Positions 11,001-19,407 of a stretch of 64,000 nt of DNA are shown here, one piece after another. Source of the DNA: Agrobacterium tumefaciens (GTDB taxonomy: Bacteria; Pseudomonadota; Alphaproteobacteria; Rhizobiales; Rhizobiaceae). The notes beneath the pieces were generated by a model, which was not told the origin of the DNA, searched no databases, and saw only the letters and a list, made by a program, of their open reading frames with translations. The stretch lies in the NCBI RefSeq assembly GCF_009649785.1, contig NZ_WJOK01000028.1, forward strand, positions 1 through 64,000. Reading direction: 5' to 3'. The first letter of the stretch is position 1. Every line of letters begins with the position of its first letter. The position numbers and the translations under genes are program-made.

Positions 11001-12006
11001 TTGCCGAATGGCGGCCGACAATGGCCTCGCCACTGGTTACGGTCCCTGCGGCCTCTACGAGAAGCGTTGCAGCTCCCGAATTGCCAACGACGAGCGATCC
11101 GCCGCTTTGCAGCGAGGAGCCCAGACGGCTTACCGTCACAGAACTTCCGTCCGCAGAAGCCAGATTGGCAATCACCGTCGTTGTCTGACTGATGACCGTG
11201 CCGCCACCGGTTACGGTGAGCTTACCAACGCCTGCTTCGCCAACGACCATATCCCCGGACATGGTCCAGTGGCTGTCTTCACCGGAAACCAGCGCGGTTC
11301 CCGTCGTGCCGAGGTCTTCGGCCAGAACGCCTCTCGCGCTGTAAAGCTCGCTGGCGCCGAGCACCTCCAGATTTCCACCGCCGCCAGCTCCGGAAGACGA
11401 CCCGCTCACAAAAACGGTGTCGGAATTCGTGAGAGTGGAAGAGTTATCGAGCTTGAGGGAGCCATTTCCAGTCCCGCTTCCGCCAACAAGGACGTTCTTC
11501 GACGATGCCGTCGTGCCGTGCAAAAGGGAAAGGTTACCCACGCCGCTGCCACCGATGGAGACATCACCGTCATTCTGCCATTTCGCACCGATGAAACTTG
11601 CGGTGCCGGACGCGCCACTGACAGCGCCGAGAAAAACTGAATCTGTCTGCAAGCCGCCCTGCACCACCAGCGTGCCGGCCCCTGGCGCGGTGCCTATCAA
11701 CAATTCACGGGCTTTGGCGCTCGTCCCTATCGTAATGACCGGGCCGTAGGTATCGATCATCACATCATCGCTGGCACCAGGCACGCGGCGCGACGGACCC
11801 CAATCCGCGTCGGTAAACCAGTCACCCCCATCGGACCCCGTCCAGAGCAACGTTTCGGCGATAGCCCCCGATGTAGCGGCAAGCGAAAATATAAAGAAAA
11901 AAAGACCCGCCGTCCCGCAGACGAAAAGCCTGCTTGGCGTCAAGGCACGCATTTCCGCTGTCGGACAGGTTTCCCCTTCCGAAACATGGCAGAAACAAGC
12001 GGACAT
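8038..12006 (-). CDS. Type V secretion autotransporter with T5SS/PEP-CTERM and beta-strand repeats
   Basis: A 1322-residue autotransporter. The start at 12006 follows AGGGAGA with good spacing; it gives an unusually long signal region, with the hydrophobic core at about residues 28-47 (LFVCGTAGLFFFIFSLAATS). An internal Met at residue 19 is the alternative but has a weaker ribosome site. The passenger consists of about fifteen degenerate repeats in the style GxGSLTVTGGGxVxxxxxxIG / GxGxxVxGxGS, matching T5SS/PEP-CTERM-associated repeats, then two autotransporter-associated beta-strand repeats (LGGNNSYSGGTTISSGTL and LTGNSTYTGTTAVSSGKL). The last 280 or so residues form the beta-barrel, ending in the terminal Phe (QLGVRF) that the BAM machinery recognises. 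A large surface adhesin-like fibre is likely; the ligand is unknown. The stop is coupled to the IalB-family gene. Confidence 0.9.
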   Translation of the reverse strand: MSACFCHVSEGETCPTAEMRALTPSRLFVCGTAGLFFFIFSLAATSGAIAETLLWTGSDGGDWFTDADWGPSRRVPGASDDVMIDTYGPVITIGTSAKARELLIGTAPGAGTLVVQGGLQTDSVFLGAVSGASGTASFIGAKWQNDGDVSIGGSGVGNLSLLHGTTASSKNVLVGGSGTGNGSLKLDNSSTLTNSDTVFVSGSSSGAGGGGNLEVLGASELYSARGVLAEDLGTTGTALVSGEDSHWTMSGDMVVGEAGVGKLTVTGGGTVISQTTTVIANLASADGSSVTVSRLGSSLQSGGSLVVGNSGAATLLVEAAGTVTSGEAIVGRHSASEATVTGDGSNWRTGDLQVGGDVADPGGAAGNGKLNVLAGGSVDSTTARLGVVAGATGAAAVDGQGSVWTVNRGDLEVGVNGTGSLAVTGGGLVDAANIIIGTNAGGTGSARVSGVGSKLQSRADLNVGLDGNGSMTVEAGGTVESRDGYVAAHGGSTSTVTVAGDGSSWAMTGTFFVGYGGGATGNVSVSAGGGIKAAKVMLGNLAGSSGTMTITGAGSNVTAYIDNGVVNSGSVDVGFEGSGSLTVTNGGSLDAYDLYAGSAAGSNGNVLVSGVGSRVAVGNLMVVGDAGNGSVEITGGASLAAPTILIAASAGSTGVLNIGAAAGQTARSAGALEARTIAFGAGNGSIVFNHSETGYILSADISGAGKVVAEAGVTTLGGNNSYSGGTTISSGTLKGTSKSFGSGGIANDAQLVVDGAGTLSNGISGTGTFEKTGDGNLVLTGNSTYTGTTAVSSGKLSVNGSLASPVSVGTGATLGGSGTIGGLIVGSGGTLAPGNSIGTLASTGSATFASGSRYEVEIDAAGNSDRLAVTGTITIDNDVSLVVTSLANQTAYSLSTRYTILTATGGITGTFSSVGENFAYLTARVARSADDGTTYLSFARASPDAGFLAAETSTANARGAANAIEALGESSPLYEAAVFLQQGETQSAFAQLAGEIHPSLAMALINRSQLTRDVILNRLRSAFEGVDARPILPVAYAEGGSNPFDIDEGSLTFWSSGFGSRGRIDGDGNGASADMKGGGVLFGVDGDLADGWRAGVAAGYGRDVISQGSPAASADVDSYYVAGYAGKTIGPASLRLGATHAFQDVETRRAVSFSTLKEDLTAGYDASTTQVFAEAAWRFDFDLTHIEPYANIAYVNTRTDAFREMGGTAAVSSGAVSHDEFYSTLGARISRDIALEGMLGRAMLDIGWRHAYGDPMMESALFYDGGSAFSVTSAAMARDVALINLGLSYNLNPSATLTFRYGAVFGAGLLDQSASAQLGVRF

Positions 12007-12140
12007 TCAGTCTCCCTAACCCGCGCGACTTGCGGTCTTCCTTTGATCGAGCGAATCATTTTTTGAATCAGATCAACTACGCCAGTTTGAAAGATGATTT
12101 CCAGTATGAACAGCGCAAAGCGTGGTTTTTACTGACAGAC

Positions 12141-12173
12141 GAAACAAAAACGGAGCACGACAGGCGTGCTCCG
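12141..12173 (-). terminator. Rho-independent terminator of smoCBA
   Basis: On the minus strand, a perfect 9-bp stem CGGAGCACG/CGTGCTCCG (12151-12159 with 12165-12173) with a 5-nt loop is followed by TTTTTGTTTC. It lies about 65 bases past the smoA stop. Confidence 0.85.
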
Positions 12174-12238
12174 TTAAATAAGCAACAGATGGCTGGAGTA
12201 AATCTCTGCCGAGATCGAACGGGAAAATCCCGTTCTGC

Positions 12239-12763
12239 CTACTGCTTTGAAAACCGCCCGAAGGCTCCGCCTGAAAAGCACAGGGGATCGCCATCGCGGT
12301 GGGCGGCACGCAGCACTTCGCCGACGATAATGGTGTGATCGCCCGCATCGTGGGCTGCCGCCTGCCGGCATTCGAAACGGGCGAGCGTGCCCGGAATGAC
12401 CGGAACGCCCTCGTCGTTGATTTCCCAGTCAAGATCGTCAAATGCGCGGCCGCTGCGGGTGAAGCGGGCGCTCAGCACGTCCTGATCTGCGCTCAGCACA
12501 TGGATGGCGAAATGCGTTGCGCCGCTGAAGGCCGGATAGCGCGATGAATTTTTGGCAGGCGACCACAGCACCAGCGGCGGATCGAGCGATACCGACGCGA
12601 AGCTGTTGACCGTCATACCGATCGGCCCTTCGGGCGTCGTTGCCGTCACCACTGTTACGCCGGTGGTGAAAGCGCCGAGCGCATTGCGAAAGCTGCGGCT
12701 GTTTTCGCCGCCGGGAACAAATACGTGCTCATTGGGCATTTTGATCGCTTCTGCGACTGTCAT
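12239..12763 (-). CDS. smoA: Flavin reductase SmoA of the sulfoquinovose monooxygenase system
   Basis: A 174-residue flavin reductase-like (FMN-binding split barrel) protein with the family hallmarks FTTGVTVVTATTPEGPIGMTVNSFASVSLDPPLVLWSP and a C-terminal GDPLCFSGGAFGRF. It is expected to use NAD(P)H to make reduced FMN that diffuses to the monooxygenase SmoC. Its ATG overlaps the smoB stop as TGATG; a GTG three bases upstream is an alternative. The gene closes the smoC-smoB-smoA operon and a terminator follows. Identity rests on the family together with the gene order of the whole cluster, which matches the smoA-smoI locus described in Agrobacterium tumefaciens C58. Confidence 0.9.
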   Translation of the reverse strand: MTVAEAIKMPNEHVFVPGGENSRSFRNALGAFTTGVTVVTATTPEGPIGMTVNSFASVSLDPPLVLWSPAKNSSRYPAFSGATHFAIHVLSADQDVLSARFTRSGRAFDDLDWEINDEGVPVIPGTLARFECRQAAAHDAGDHTIIVGEVLRAAHRDGDPLCFSGGAFGRFSKQ

Positions 12764-13656
12764 CACGGCACCTCGCTTCCAATTGCAAGTGTGTAAAGCT
12801 CAAACCATGTCTGGCGGTCGATGGTGACGCGCAGGGCATCGGCCGCCGTTTTTATGCGCTGAATATTGTTGGTGCCGAGCACGGGCACGATCTTTGCCGG
12901 ATGCCGCAGCAGCCAGGCGATGGCAACGGCAGTGGCATCGACACCCTGCTCGTTGCCGATGCGCTGCAGGGCAGCCATGGTTCCACCATGCGCACCGGAA
13001 AACAGCGAACCGCCGCCAAGCGGCGACCATGCCATTGGTGAAACGCGCTTTTCCTGCAGGAAGGCCAGATCGCCATTGGTGAAGCTATCGGTAGCAAGCA
13101 AGCTCATTTCGATCTGGTTCGTAACCAGCCTATTGCTCATAGCCGATTGCAGCAGGGAGAAATCCCAAGGGCGAAAATTGGAAACGCCCACGGCCTTGAC
13201 CTTGCCGGAAGCTACCAGTGCATCGAGCGCCTTGCCGGTTTCTTCGGGATCGATCAGCGGATCGGGCCGATGGATCAGCAACAGATCGACATGATCTGTG
13301 CCCATGTCACGCAAGGAGGCCTCGACTGAAGCGTTGATATGGCCAGCCGTGGTATCGTAATGCTTGACGCGGGCGGCTGAGTGACGCCCGGCTGGCGCCA
13401 CGATGCCGCATTTCGTCACGATCTCGATCTTGTCGCGAAGGGATGGAGCTGCCTTGAGGCCGGCACCCAGAATGGCTTCCGCCGTGTATCCACCGTATAT
13501 ATCAGCCTGATCCATGGTGGTGATGCCCTGCGCCAGGCAGGCTTCGATCTTTGCCTGTACATGGGAAGGCGAAGTATCAGCATCGTCGCCGATGCGCCAC
13601 ATGCCGTAAACGATGCGGCTAAGTTCCAGGTTTTCAGAAAGAGCGATACGTTCCAT
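12763..13656 (-). CDS. smoB: Aldo/keto reductase SmoB (6-oxo-glucose reductase)
   Basis: A 297-residue aldo/keto reductase. The catalytic tetrad is visible: Asp and Tyr in TMDQADIYGGY, Lys in IEIVTKCGI, and His in DLLLIHRPDPLID; the NADPH-binding end has VPVLGTNNIQRIKTAADAL. In the sulfo-SMO pathway this enzyme reduces the 6-oxo-glucose released by the monooxygenase to glucose, which then enters central metabolism. It is coupled on both sides: its ATG overlaps the smoC stop (TGATG at 13658-13654) and its stop overlaps the smoA start. Function is assigned from family and exact pathway context. Confidence 0.9.
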   Translation of the reverse strand: MERIALSENLELSRIVYGMWRIGDDADTSPSHVQAKIEACLAQGITTMDQADIYGGYTAEAILGAGLKAAPSLRDKIEIVTKCGIVAPAGRHSAARVKHYDTTAGHINASVEASLRDMGTDHVDLLLIHRPDPLIDPEETGKALDALVASGKVKAVGVSNFRPWDFSLLQSAMSNRLVTNQIEMSLLATDSFTNGDLAFLQEKRVSPMAWSPLGGGSLFSGAHGGTMAALQRIGNEQGVDATAVAIAWLLRHPAKIVPVLGTNNIQRIKTAADALRVTIDRQTWFELYTLAIGSEVP

Positions 13657-14813
13657 CAGTGGCGTTCCCCGTTGCCCAGCGGCGTGGCAGGTGTTTCAGA
13701 AGGCACCCGGCCGTATGCATGCGGCAGGGAGCAGGTTTTCATTTGCGGCAGGACCTTGGTTCCGAAGTGTTCAGCCTCGTCGAGATGCGGATAACCCGAG
13801 AGGATGAAGGCGCGAATACCCATTTTCTGGTATTCCTCCAGCGCCGAAAGGACCTTATCGGTGGAGCCAACGAGCGCTGCACCACAGCCGGAGCGCGCCC
13901 GGCCGATGCCGGTCCACAGGTTTGGTTCGACATAACCGAACTTGTCGGCCAGTTCTCGGGCCCGCGCCTGATGCGATACACCGAGTGAGCCGCTGTCGTG
14001 GGCGCGGTTGCGGATCAGCTGGCCATACTCGTCATCGAGCTTCGAAACCAGATGCTCCGCATATTCGCGCGCTTCATTTTCGGTATCGCGCACGACCATG
14101 TGGACTCGCAGGCCGTAATCCAGCGTGCGGCCATGGGCTGCGGCACGCTCATGGGCAGCGCGCATGCGGTCTGCGAGCTGGTCTTTCGTTTCGGGCCACA
14201 TCAGATACACGTCGCATTGCGCGCCGCACAGCTCCAGCGCATCCGGCGAATAACCGCCGAAATAGAGCAGCGGACCACCATTCTGCTGGTACGGACGTGC
14301 AGGCTCGGTGGAGACACCCTTGAACTGGTAGATCTCGCCGTCATGGTCAATCGTGTCACGGGTCCAGGCCTGGCGCAAAATCTGCACGACTTCATGGCTG
14401 CGTTTGTAGCGAAACGCGCTGTCAGCCACCTCGCCGGGAAAATCGGAGCTGATGACGTTGAGCGTCAGGCGGCCCTTCAGCATGTGATCGAGCGTCGCCA
14501 CCGTACGCGCCAGCATGATCGGCTGCATTTCGCCGCAACGGATTGCAGCAAGGAAATTGATGCGGTCGCTGATCGGAGCGCAACCTGCCACGAAGCTCAA
14601 CGTGTCCTGGCCGACCTGATAGGAAGAGGGGCAGAGAATGTTGCGAAAACCGAGTTCCTCGGCCTTTTTGACGATATCCGAGCAATGTTCGAAGCTGGAG
14701 CGCAGGCTGCCATCCGGCACGCCCAGATAGGCGTAATCATCGGAACAAAGGGCAGAAAACCAGGAGACCTCGGCAGCATCGAGATCAGCGGATGTAACGG
14801 GTACGACGGTCAT
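13656..14813 (-). CDS. smoC: Sulfoquinovose monooxygenase SmoC (LLM class flavin-dependent)
   Basis: A 385-residue luciferase-like monooxygenase of the SsuD alkanesulfonate group. The start at 14813 has a near-perfect GAGGAGG seven bases upstream; an earlier Met would add only five residues. Family features include NILCPSSYQVGQDTLSFVAG, LNVISSDFPGEV, LYFGGYSPDALELCG and a C-terminal AFILSGYPHLDEAEHFG, as in SsuD-type enzymes. With reduced FMN from SmoA and oxygen it is expected to cleave the carbon-sulfur bond of sulfoquinovose, giving sulfite and 6-oxo-glucose. It is the first gene of the smoCBA operon and is divergent from smoD, with a shared upstream region that holds a candidate operator. 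Confidence 0.92.
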   Translation of the reverse strand: MTVVPVTSADLDAAEVSWFSALCSDDYAYLGVPDGSLRSSFEHCSDIVKKAEELGFRNILCPSSYQVGQDTLSFVAGCAPISDRINFLAAIRCGEMQPIMLARTVATLDHMLKGRLTLNVISSDFPGEVADSAFRYKRSHEVVQILRQAWTRDTIDHDGEIYQFKGVSTEPARPYQQNGGPLLYFGGYSPDALELCGAQCDVYLMWPETKDQLADRMRAAHERAAAHGRTLDYGLRVHMVVRDTENEAREYAEHLVSKLDDEYGQLIRNRAHDSGSLGVSHQARARELADKFGYVEPNLWTGIGRARSGCGAALVGSTDKVLSALEEYQKMGIRAFILSGYPHLDEAEHFGTKVLPQMKTCSLPHAYGRVPSETPATPLGNGERH

Positions 14814-14868
14814 GCAATTCCTCCTCAAGGCCGCTCTCGTTTTTCTTGCATAACATCAAGAAATATGT

Positions 14869-14889
14869 AAATCAATGATGTATCAATTT
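14869..14889. promoter_or_regulatory. Candidate SmoD operator, smoC-smoD intergenic copy
   Basis: A 21-bp element with two direct ATCAAT repeats 11 bp apart. It matches the element at 15760-15780 (read on the other strand) at 19 of 21 positions, differing only at the central two bases. On the minus strand it contains TTGATT, a possible -35 for smoC, with TATGCA 17 bases further on. Its position 56 bp before smoC and just ahead of smoD suits control by the GntR regulator. Confidence 0.6.
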
Positions 14890-14913
14890 TTGTTTTGCGG
14901 AGGGGATGGCATC

Positions 14914-15618
14914 ATGAAACACACGGGCGGCAGCCTGCCTATGTATTTGCAGATCGCCGAAATGCTGGTGCGCGAAGTCGCTGCGGGCCGTCTGACAGAT
15001 GGTGAAAAGCTTGCTCCCGAAAGGGATATGGCAGCCGATCTCGGCATTGCTGTCGGCACGCTTCGCAAGGCGCTTGCGGAGTTGCAGGAGCGTGGACTGC
15101 TGGAGCGTGTGCAGGGTTCCGGCAATTATATCCGCGCGGTCAGTGATCCCCAGAGCGTTTATGCCTTCTTCCGGCTTGAGATGATCGAGGGGGGTGGCCT
15201 GCCAACGGCGGAGGTGCTGGATGTTGCGCGCCTTGCCAAGCCATCCACCCTGCCCGCCTTTGGCACATCGCCGGAAGGCCACCGCATCCGCCGCCTGAGG
15301 CGTATCGCGGGGAAACCGGCGGCAATCGAGGAGATCTGGCTCGACGGTTCCTATGTCGACACGATTACCATCGAGAACCTGTCGGAATCGCTCTATCTCT
15401 ACTATCGCACCCGCCTCAATCTCTGGATATCGAAGGCAGAAGACCGCATCGACCTCGGGGAAGTGCCAGAATGGGCGCCTGCACAATTCGGCCAGAAATC
15501 CGGCGCGTCGGTGCCGCGCGTCCTTCGCCTGAGCCAGGGTCAGGACGGAGCCGTGGCTGAAGTCTCATGGACATGGTTCGACCACACCGTCGCACGGTAC
15601 GTTTCACGCATACGTTGA
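14914..15618 (+). CDS. smoD: GntR/HutC-family transcriptional regulator SmoD
   Basis: A 234-residue regulator. The start at 14914 follows GCGGAGGGG with 8-9 base spacing and gives MKHTGGSLPMYLQIAEML, the usual beginning of a GntR winged helix domain; an ATG at 14875 lies inside the candidate operator and is rejected. Residues 1-70 hold the wHTH (KLAPERDMAADLGIAVGTLRKALAELQERGLLERVQGSGNYI) and the rest a UTRA effector domain (IRRLRRIAGKPAAIEEIWLDG and a C-terminal VAEVSWTWFDHTVARYV). UTRA domains bind sugars or small metabolites. It sits between the divergent degradation operon and the uptake operon and is the likely local repressor; the effector, perhaps sulfoquinovose or its glycoside, is inference. 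Confidence 0.88.
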   Translation: MKHTGGSLPMYLQIAEMLVREVAAGRLTDGEKLAPERDMAADLGIAVGTLRKALAELQERGLLERVQGSGNYIRAVSDPQSVYAFFRLEMIEGGGLPTAEVLDVARLAKPSTLPAFGTSPEGHRIRRLRRIAGKPAAIEEIWLDGSYVDTITIENLSESLYLYYRTRLNLWISKAEDRIDLGEVPEWAPAQFGQKSGASVPRVLRLSQGQDGAVAEVSWTWFDHTVARYVSRIR

Positions 15619-15743
15619 AAACGCACGAAATTCGCGTGATCCACATGGACAGAGAAAATTGACCACAGGCAAGGAAGCCGCGACCTGCCACGCAGGGGTT
15701 TTCGTTGAAATATTTCTACAAATCAAAGCTTTGCCGGTTTTTG

Positions 15744-15758
15744 ATTTCTGTCAGAAAT
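15744..15758. promoter_or_regulatory. Palindrome upstream of the smoE promoter
   Basis: Perfect inverted repeat ATTTCTG-T-CAGAAAT directly before the candidate SmoD operator. A shorter palindrome GAAATATTTC is at 15707-15716. Possible second protein-binding site; the binder is unknown. Confidence 0.35.
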
Positions 15759-15759
15759 A

Positions 15760-15780
15760 AAATTGATACACTATTGATTT
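15760..15780. promoter_or_regulatory. Candidate SmoD operator, smoE promoter copy
   Basis: Reverse-orientation copy of the element at 14869-14889 (19 of 21 identical). In both copies the orientation relative to the controlled gene (smoC or smoE) is the same, and the element contains TTGATT that can serve as a -35. That arrangement is what a repressor blocking both operons would need. Confidence 0.6.
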
Positions 15781-15801
15781 CCTTTTGACGAAAGGTAATA
15801 T
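15774..15801 (+). promoter_or_regulatory. Predicted sigma-70 type promoter of smoEFGHI
   Basis: TTGATT (15774-15779), 16-bp spacer, TAATAT (15796-15801). The -35 overlaps the candidate operator. The 5' leader to smoE would be about 145 bases. From 15619 to 15950 no gene is seen; the stretch carries these sites only. Confidence 0.5.
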
Positions 15802-15950
15802 CACGGACCTAGGGAGACAGGCGTTTGGCCGTCCCACGATATCGCCGGACGATCGGGATGATTTTTTCGAAAAGCGATGCGTGGATTTGAAGGTTGATGC
15901 CGGGTTTGCGTTCATCCGATTTTGGACGCCCCGGACGTGAGGAGGAAAAG

Positions 15951-17027
15951 ATGGCTTCAGTCAGCCTGCGCAAGCTGGACAAGAGTTACGGTGCCCTGCG
16001 CATCGTCAAGGGTATTGACCTTGAAATCAACGATGGTGAATTCGTGGTTTTCGTCGGCCCCTCCGGCTGCGGAAAATCCACGACGTTGCGCATGGTCGCC
16101 GGGCTGGAAAGCATCAGCGGCGGTGAGGTGATGATCGGCGACCGCGTTGTCAACAAACTGCCGCCGCGCGAGCGTGACATCGCCATGGTGTTTCAGGACT
16201 ACGCGCTTTACCCGCACAAGACTGTGCGTGAAAACATGGGTTTCAGCCTGAAGGTACGTGGTGTCAGCGCCTCGCAGGCCAATGCCAGCATTGATGAGGC
16301 AGCGAATATGCTGGGCATCAGCCATCTGCTGGACCGTCGTCCGGGCCAGCTTTCCGGCGGCCAGCGCCAGCGCGTGGCCATGGGCCGCGCCATCGTGCGC
16401 CGCCCGCAGGTGTTCCTGTTCGACGAGCCGCTTTCCAACCTCGACGCAAAACTGCGCGGACAGGTTCGCACGGAAATCAAGCGCCTGCACCAGCAGCTCG
16501 GCACTACCATCATCTACGTTACGCATGATCAGGTGGAGGCGATGACGCTGGCTGACCGCATCGTCATTCTGCGCGGCGGCGATATCGAGCAGGTGGGCAC
16601 GCCGGACGAGGTCTATAACCGTCCGGAAAGCGTGTTCGTCGGCGGTTTCGTCGGTGCGCCTGCCATGAATTTCGCTCGCGCCAGAGTGACCGGCGACAGG
16701 CTGACATTTACGGACGGCAACTCTCTTCCACTGGCAGCAATCAGACCGTCCCGTGAAACGGCGCTCGATGGACGGGAGGTCATCGTCGGCATTCGCCCTG
16801 AACATTTCGGTCCTGCCGGGGGATTTGACACACAGCTCTCCGTCAAGGTGCAGGTGGTGGAGCCTTTGGGGTCGGATACGCTGGTGCATTTCACCCTCGG
16901 TGATGCGGCGCTGACGGCGAGAATGCCGCCAGAGATGAAACCGGCTCCGAATGAGGAACTGAAGATCGGCCTCGACCCATCGAAGGTGCACCTGTTCGAC
17001 GTGACGACGGAACGCTCCATTCAGTGA
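15951..17027 (+). CDS. smoE: ABC transporter ATP-binding protein SmoE
   Basis: A 358-residue MalK/UgpC-type ATPase. The start at 15951 follows GAGGAGG; the longer frame from 15894 lacks a ribosome site. Visible motifs: Walker A GPSGCGKST, Q-loop FQDYALYPH, signature LSGGQRQRVAMGRAIVR, Walker B VFLFDEPLSNLD, switch His in YVTHDQVEAMT, and a C-terminal TOBE region (VIVGIRPEHFG, VEPLGSDTLVHF). It powers uptake of sulfoquinovosyl glycerol through SmoG/SmoH with binding protein SmoF. First gene of smoEFGHI. Confidence 0.9.
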   Translation: MASVSLRKLDKSYGALRIVKGIDLEINDGEFVVFVGPSGCGKSTTLRMVAGLESISGGEVMIGDRVVNKLPPRERDIAMVFQDYALYPHKTVRENMGFSLKVRGVSASQANASIDEAANMLGISHLLDRRPGQLSGGQRQRVAMGRAIVRRPQVFLFDEPLSNLDAKLRGQVRTEIKRLHQQLGTTIIYVTHDQVEAMTLADRIVILRGGDIEQVGTPDEVYNRPESVFVGGFVGAPAMNFARARVTGDRLTFTDGNSLPLAAIRPSRETALDGREVIVGIRPEHFGPAGGFDTQLSVKVQVVEPLGSDTLVHFTLGDAALTARMPPEMKPAPNEELKIGLDPSKVHLFDVTTERSIQ

Positions 17028-17069
17028 CAGGATCGGGCCGCCACCGGCCCGGCTTCAAGATTTCAATAA

Positions 17070-18317
<1,248 letters not shown>

Positions 18318-18443
18318 GCCCTGTGGCCGGGGGCGGCATGCAGGACATGCCGTTGCCGGCCTGTTTGGCCGAGCCAGTGAAAATCGCCTGAACGGCGCGA
18401 TAAACGGGCCGGGACTTAACCGGTCTGATCGGGAGACGATGAC

Positions 18444-19403
18444 GTGAATTCAGTTGCGGGAGTGGCAGACGTGACGATGCCGGAGAGAACAATGGTCAGG
18501 GTGGACGAGAAACCGCAGCCGCGCTGGACGCGGTGGCTCGATCTCGGTGACCGGTCGCTTGCCGTGCTTTTGCTGGCGCCTGCAGCCATTCTTCTTTCGC
18601 TTATCATCGTCTATCCGGTGGCGCGTCTCGTCTACACCTCGTTTTTCAGCCTTTCGCTGACATCAGGCCTGCCGGCGGAATTCATCGGCTTTGAAAACTA
18701 CACGGCGATGCTTGATGACCCGATTTTCTGGGAAACGACCTGGAATACGGTGCTGATAACGCTGATAACGGTGCCTGGAGCGCTGTTCATGGGCCTGGGC
18801 CTTGCGCTCCTCGCCAACCTGCCGTTTTCGATGCAATGGCCGATGCGCCTGTCACTGCTCATCCCCTGGGCGCTGCCTCTGTCGTTCGCCGGCCTCATCT
18901 TCGCGTGGTTTTTCCACTACGAATACGGCGTGGTCAACGATGTGCTGAACCGGCTGGGCTTTGAAGGCATCATCTGGTTCAACTCCCCGAACTGGGCCTT
19001 TGCGGCCATCTGCCTGACCATCATCTGGAAGACGTCTTCCTTCATGGCACTGATGATCCTTGCAGGGCTGCAAACCATTCCGCGCTCGCTTTATGAAGCC
19101 GCCGATGTGGATGGCGCCGGCAAGCTCAGGCAGTTCTTCGAGATCACGCTGCCGCTCCTAAAACCCTCGATCGTCGTTGCTCTCATCTTCCGTACGATTA
19201 CGGCGCTGCAGACTTTTGATATTCCATACATGATGACCGGCGGCGGCCCCGGCACATCAACCACGACGCTCGCCATGTACATTCACCAGAACACCGTTTC
19301 CTTCCTCGATCTCGGTTACGGTTCGGCACTGGCGGTCATGATGTTTGCGCTCTCCATGTGCGTCACCGCCGTTTATCTCCGCATTATCAGGACGAAGGAC
19401 TGA
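18444..19403 (+). CDS. smoG: ABC sugar permease SmoG (MalF-type)
   Basis: A permease of up to 319 residues with six predicted transmembrane helices, first at about residues 36-62 (VLLLAPAAILLSLIIVYPVARLVYTSFF). The EAA loop that contacts the ATPase is present as EAADVDGAGKLRQFFEITLPLLKPS. The frame opens with GTG at 18444 behind GGGAGA; an ATG at 18492 (MVRVDEKP) with GGAGAG just upstream is an equally plausible start. It forms the membrane channel with SmoH. Confidence 0.87.
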   Translation: MNSVAGVADVTMPERTMVRVDEKPQPRWTRWLDLGDRSLAVLLLAPAAILLSLIIVYPVARLVYTSFFSLSLTSGLPAEFIGFENYTAMLDDPIFWETTWNTVLITLITVPGALFMGLGLALLANLPFSMQWPMRLSLLIPWALPLSFAGLIFAWFFHYEYGVVNDVLNRLGFEGIIWFNSPNWAFAAICLTIIWKTSSFMALMILAGLQTIPRSLYEAADVDGAGKLRQFFEITLPLLKPSIVVALIFRTITALQTFDIPYMMTGGGPGTSTTTLAMYIHQNTVSFLDLGYGSALAVMMFALSMCVTAVYLRIIRTKD

Positions 19404-19407
19404 TCCC

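Noticed and set aside
10015-11640. 541-codon open frame on the plus strand opposite the autotransporter gene
   Set aside because: It is antisense to the repeat region of the autotransporter, has no ribosome site or domain, and similar long antisense frames arise from GC-rich codon structure.
10000-11700. Repetitive DNA that could be taken for a CRISPR or tandem repeat array
   Set aside because: The repeats are degenerate, of variable length and in frame with the autotransporter passenger repeats.
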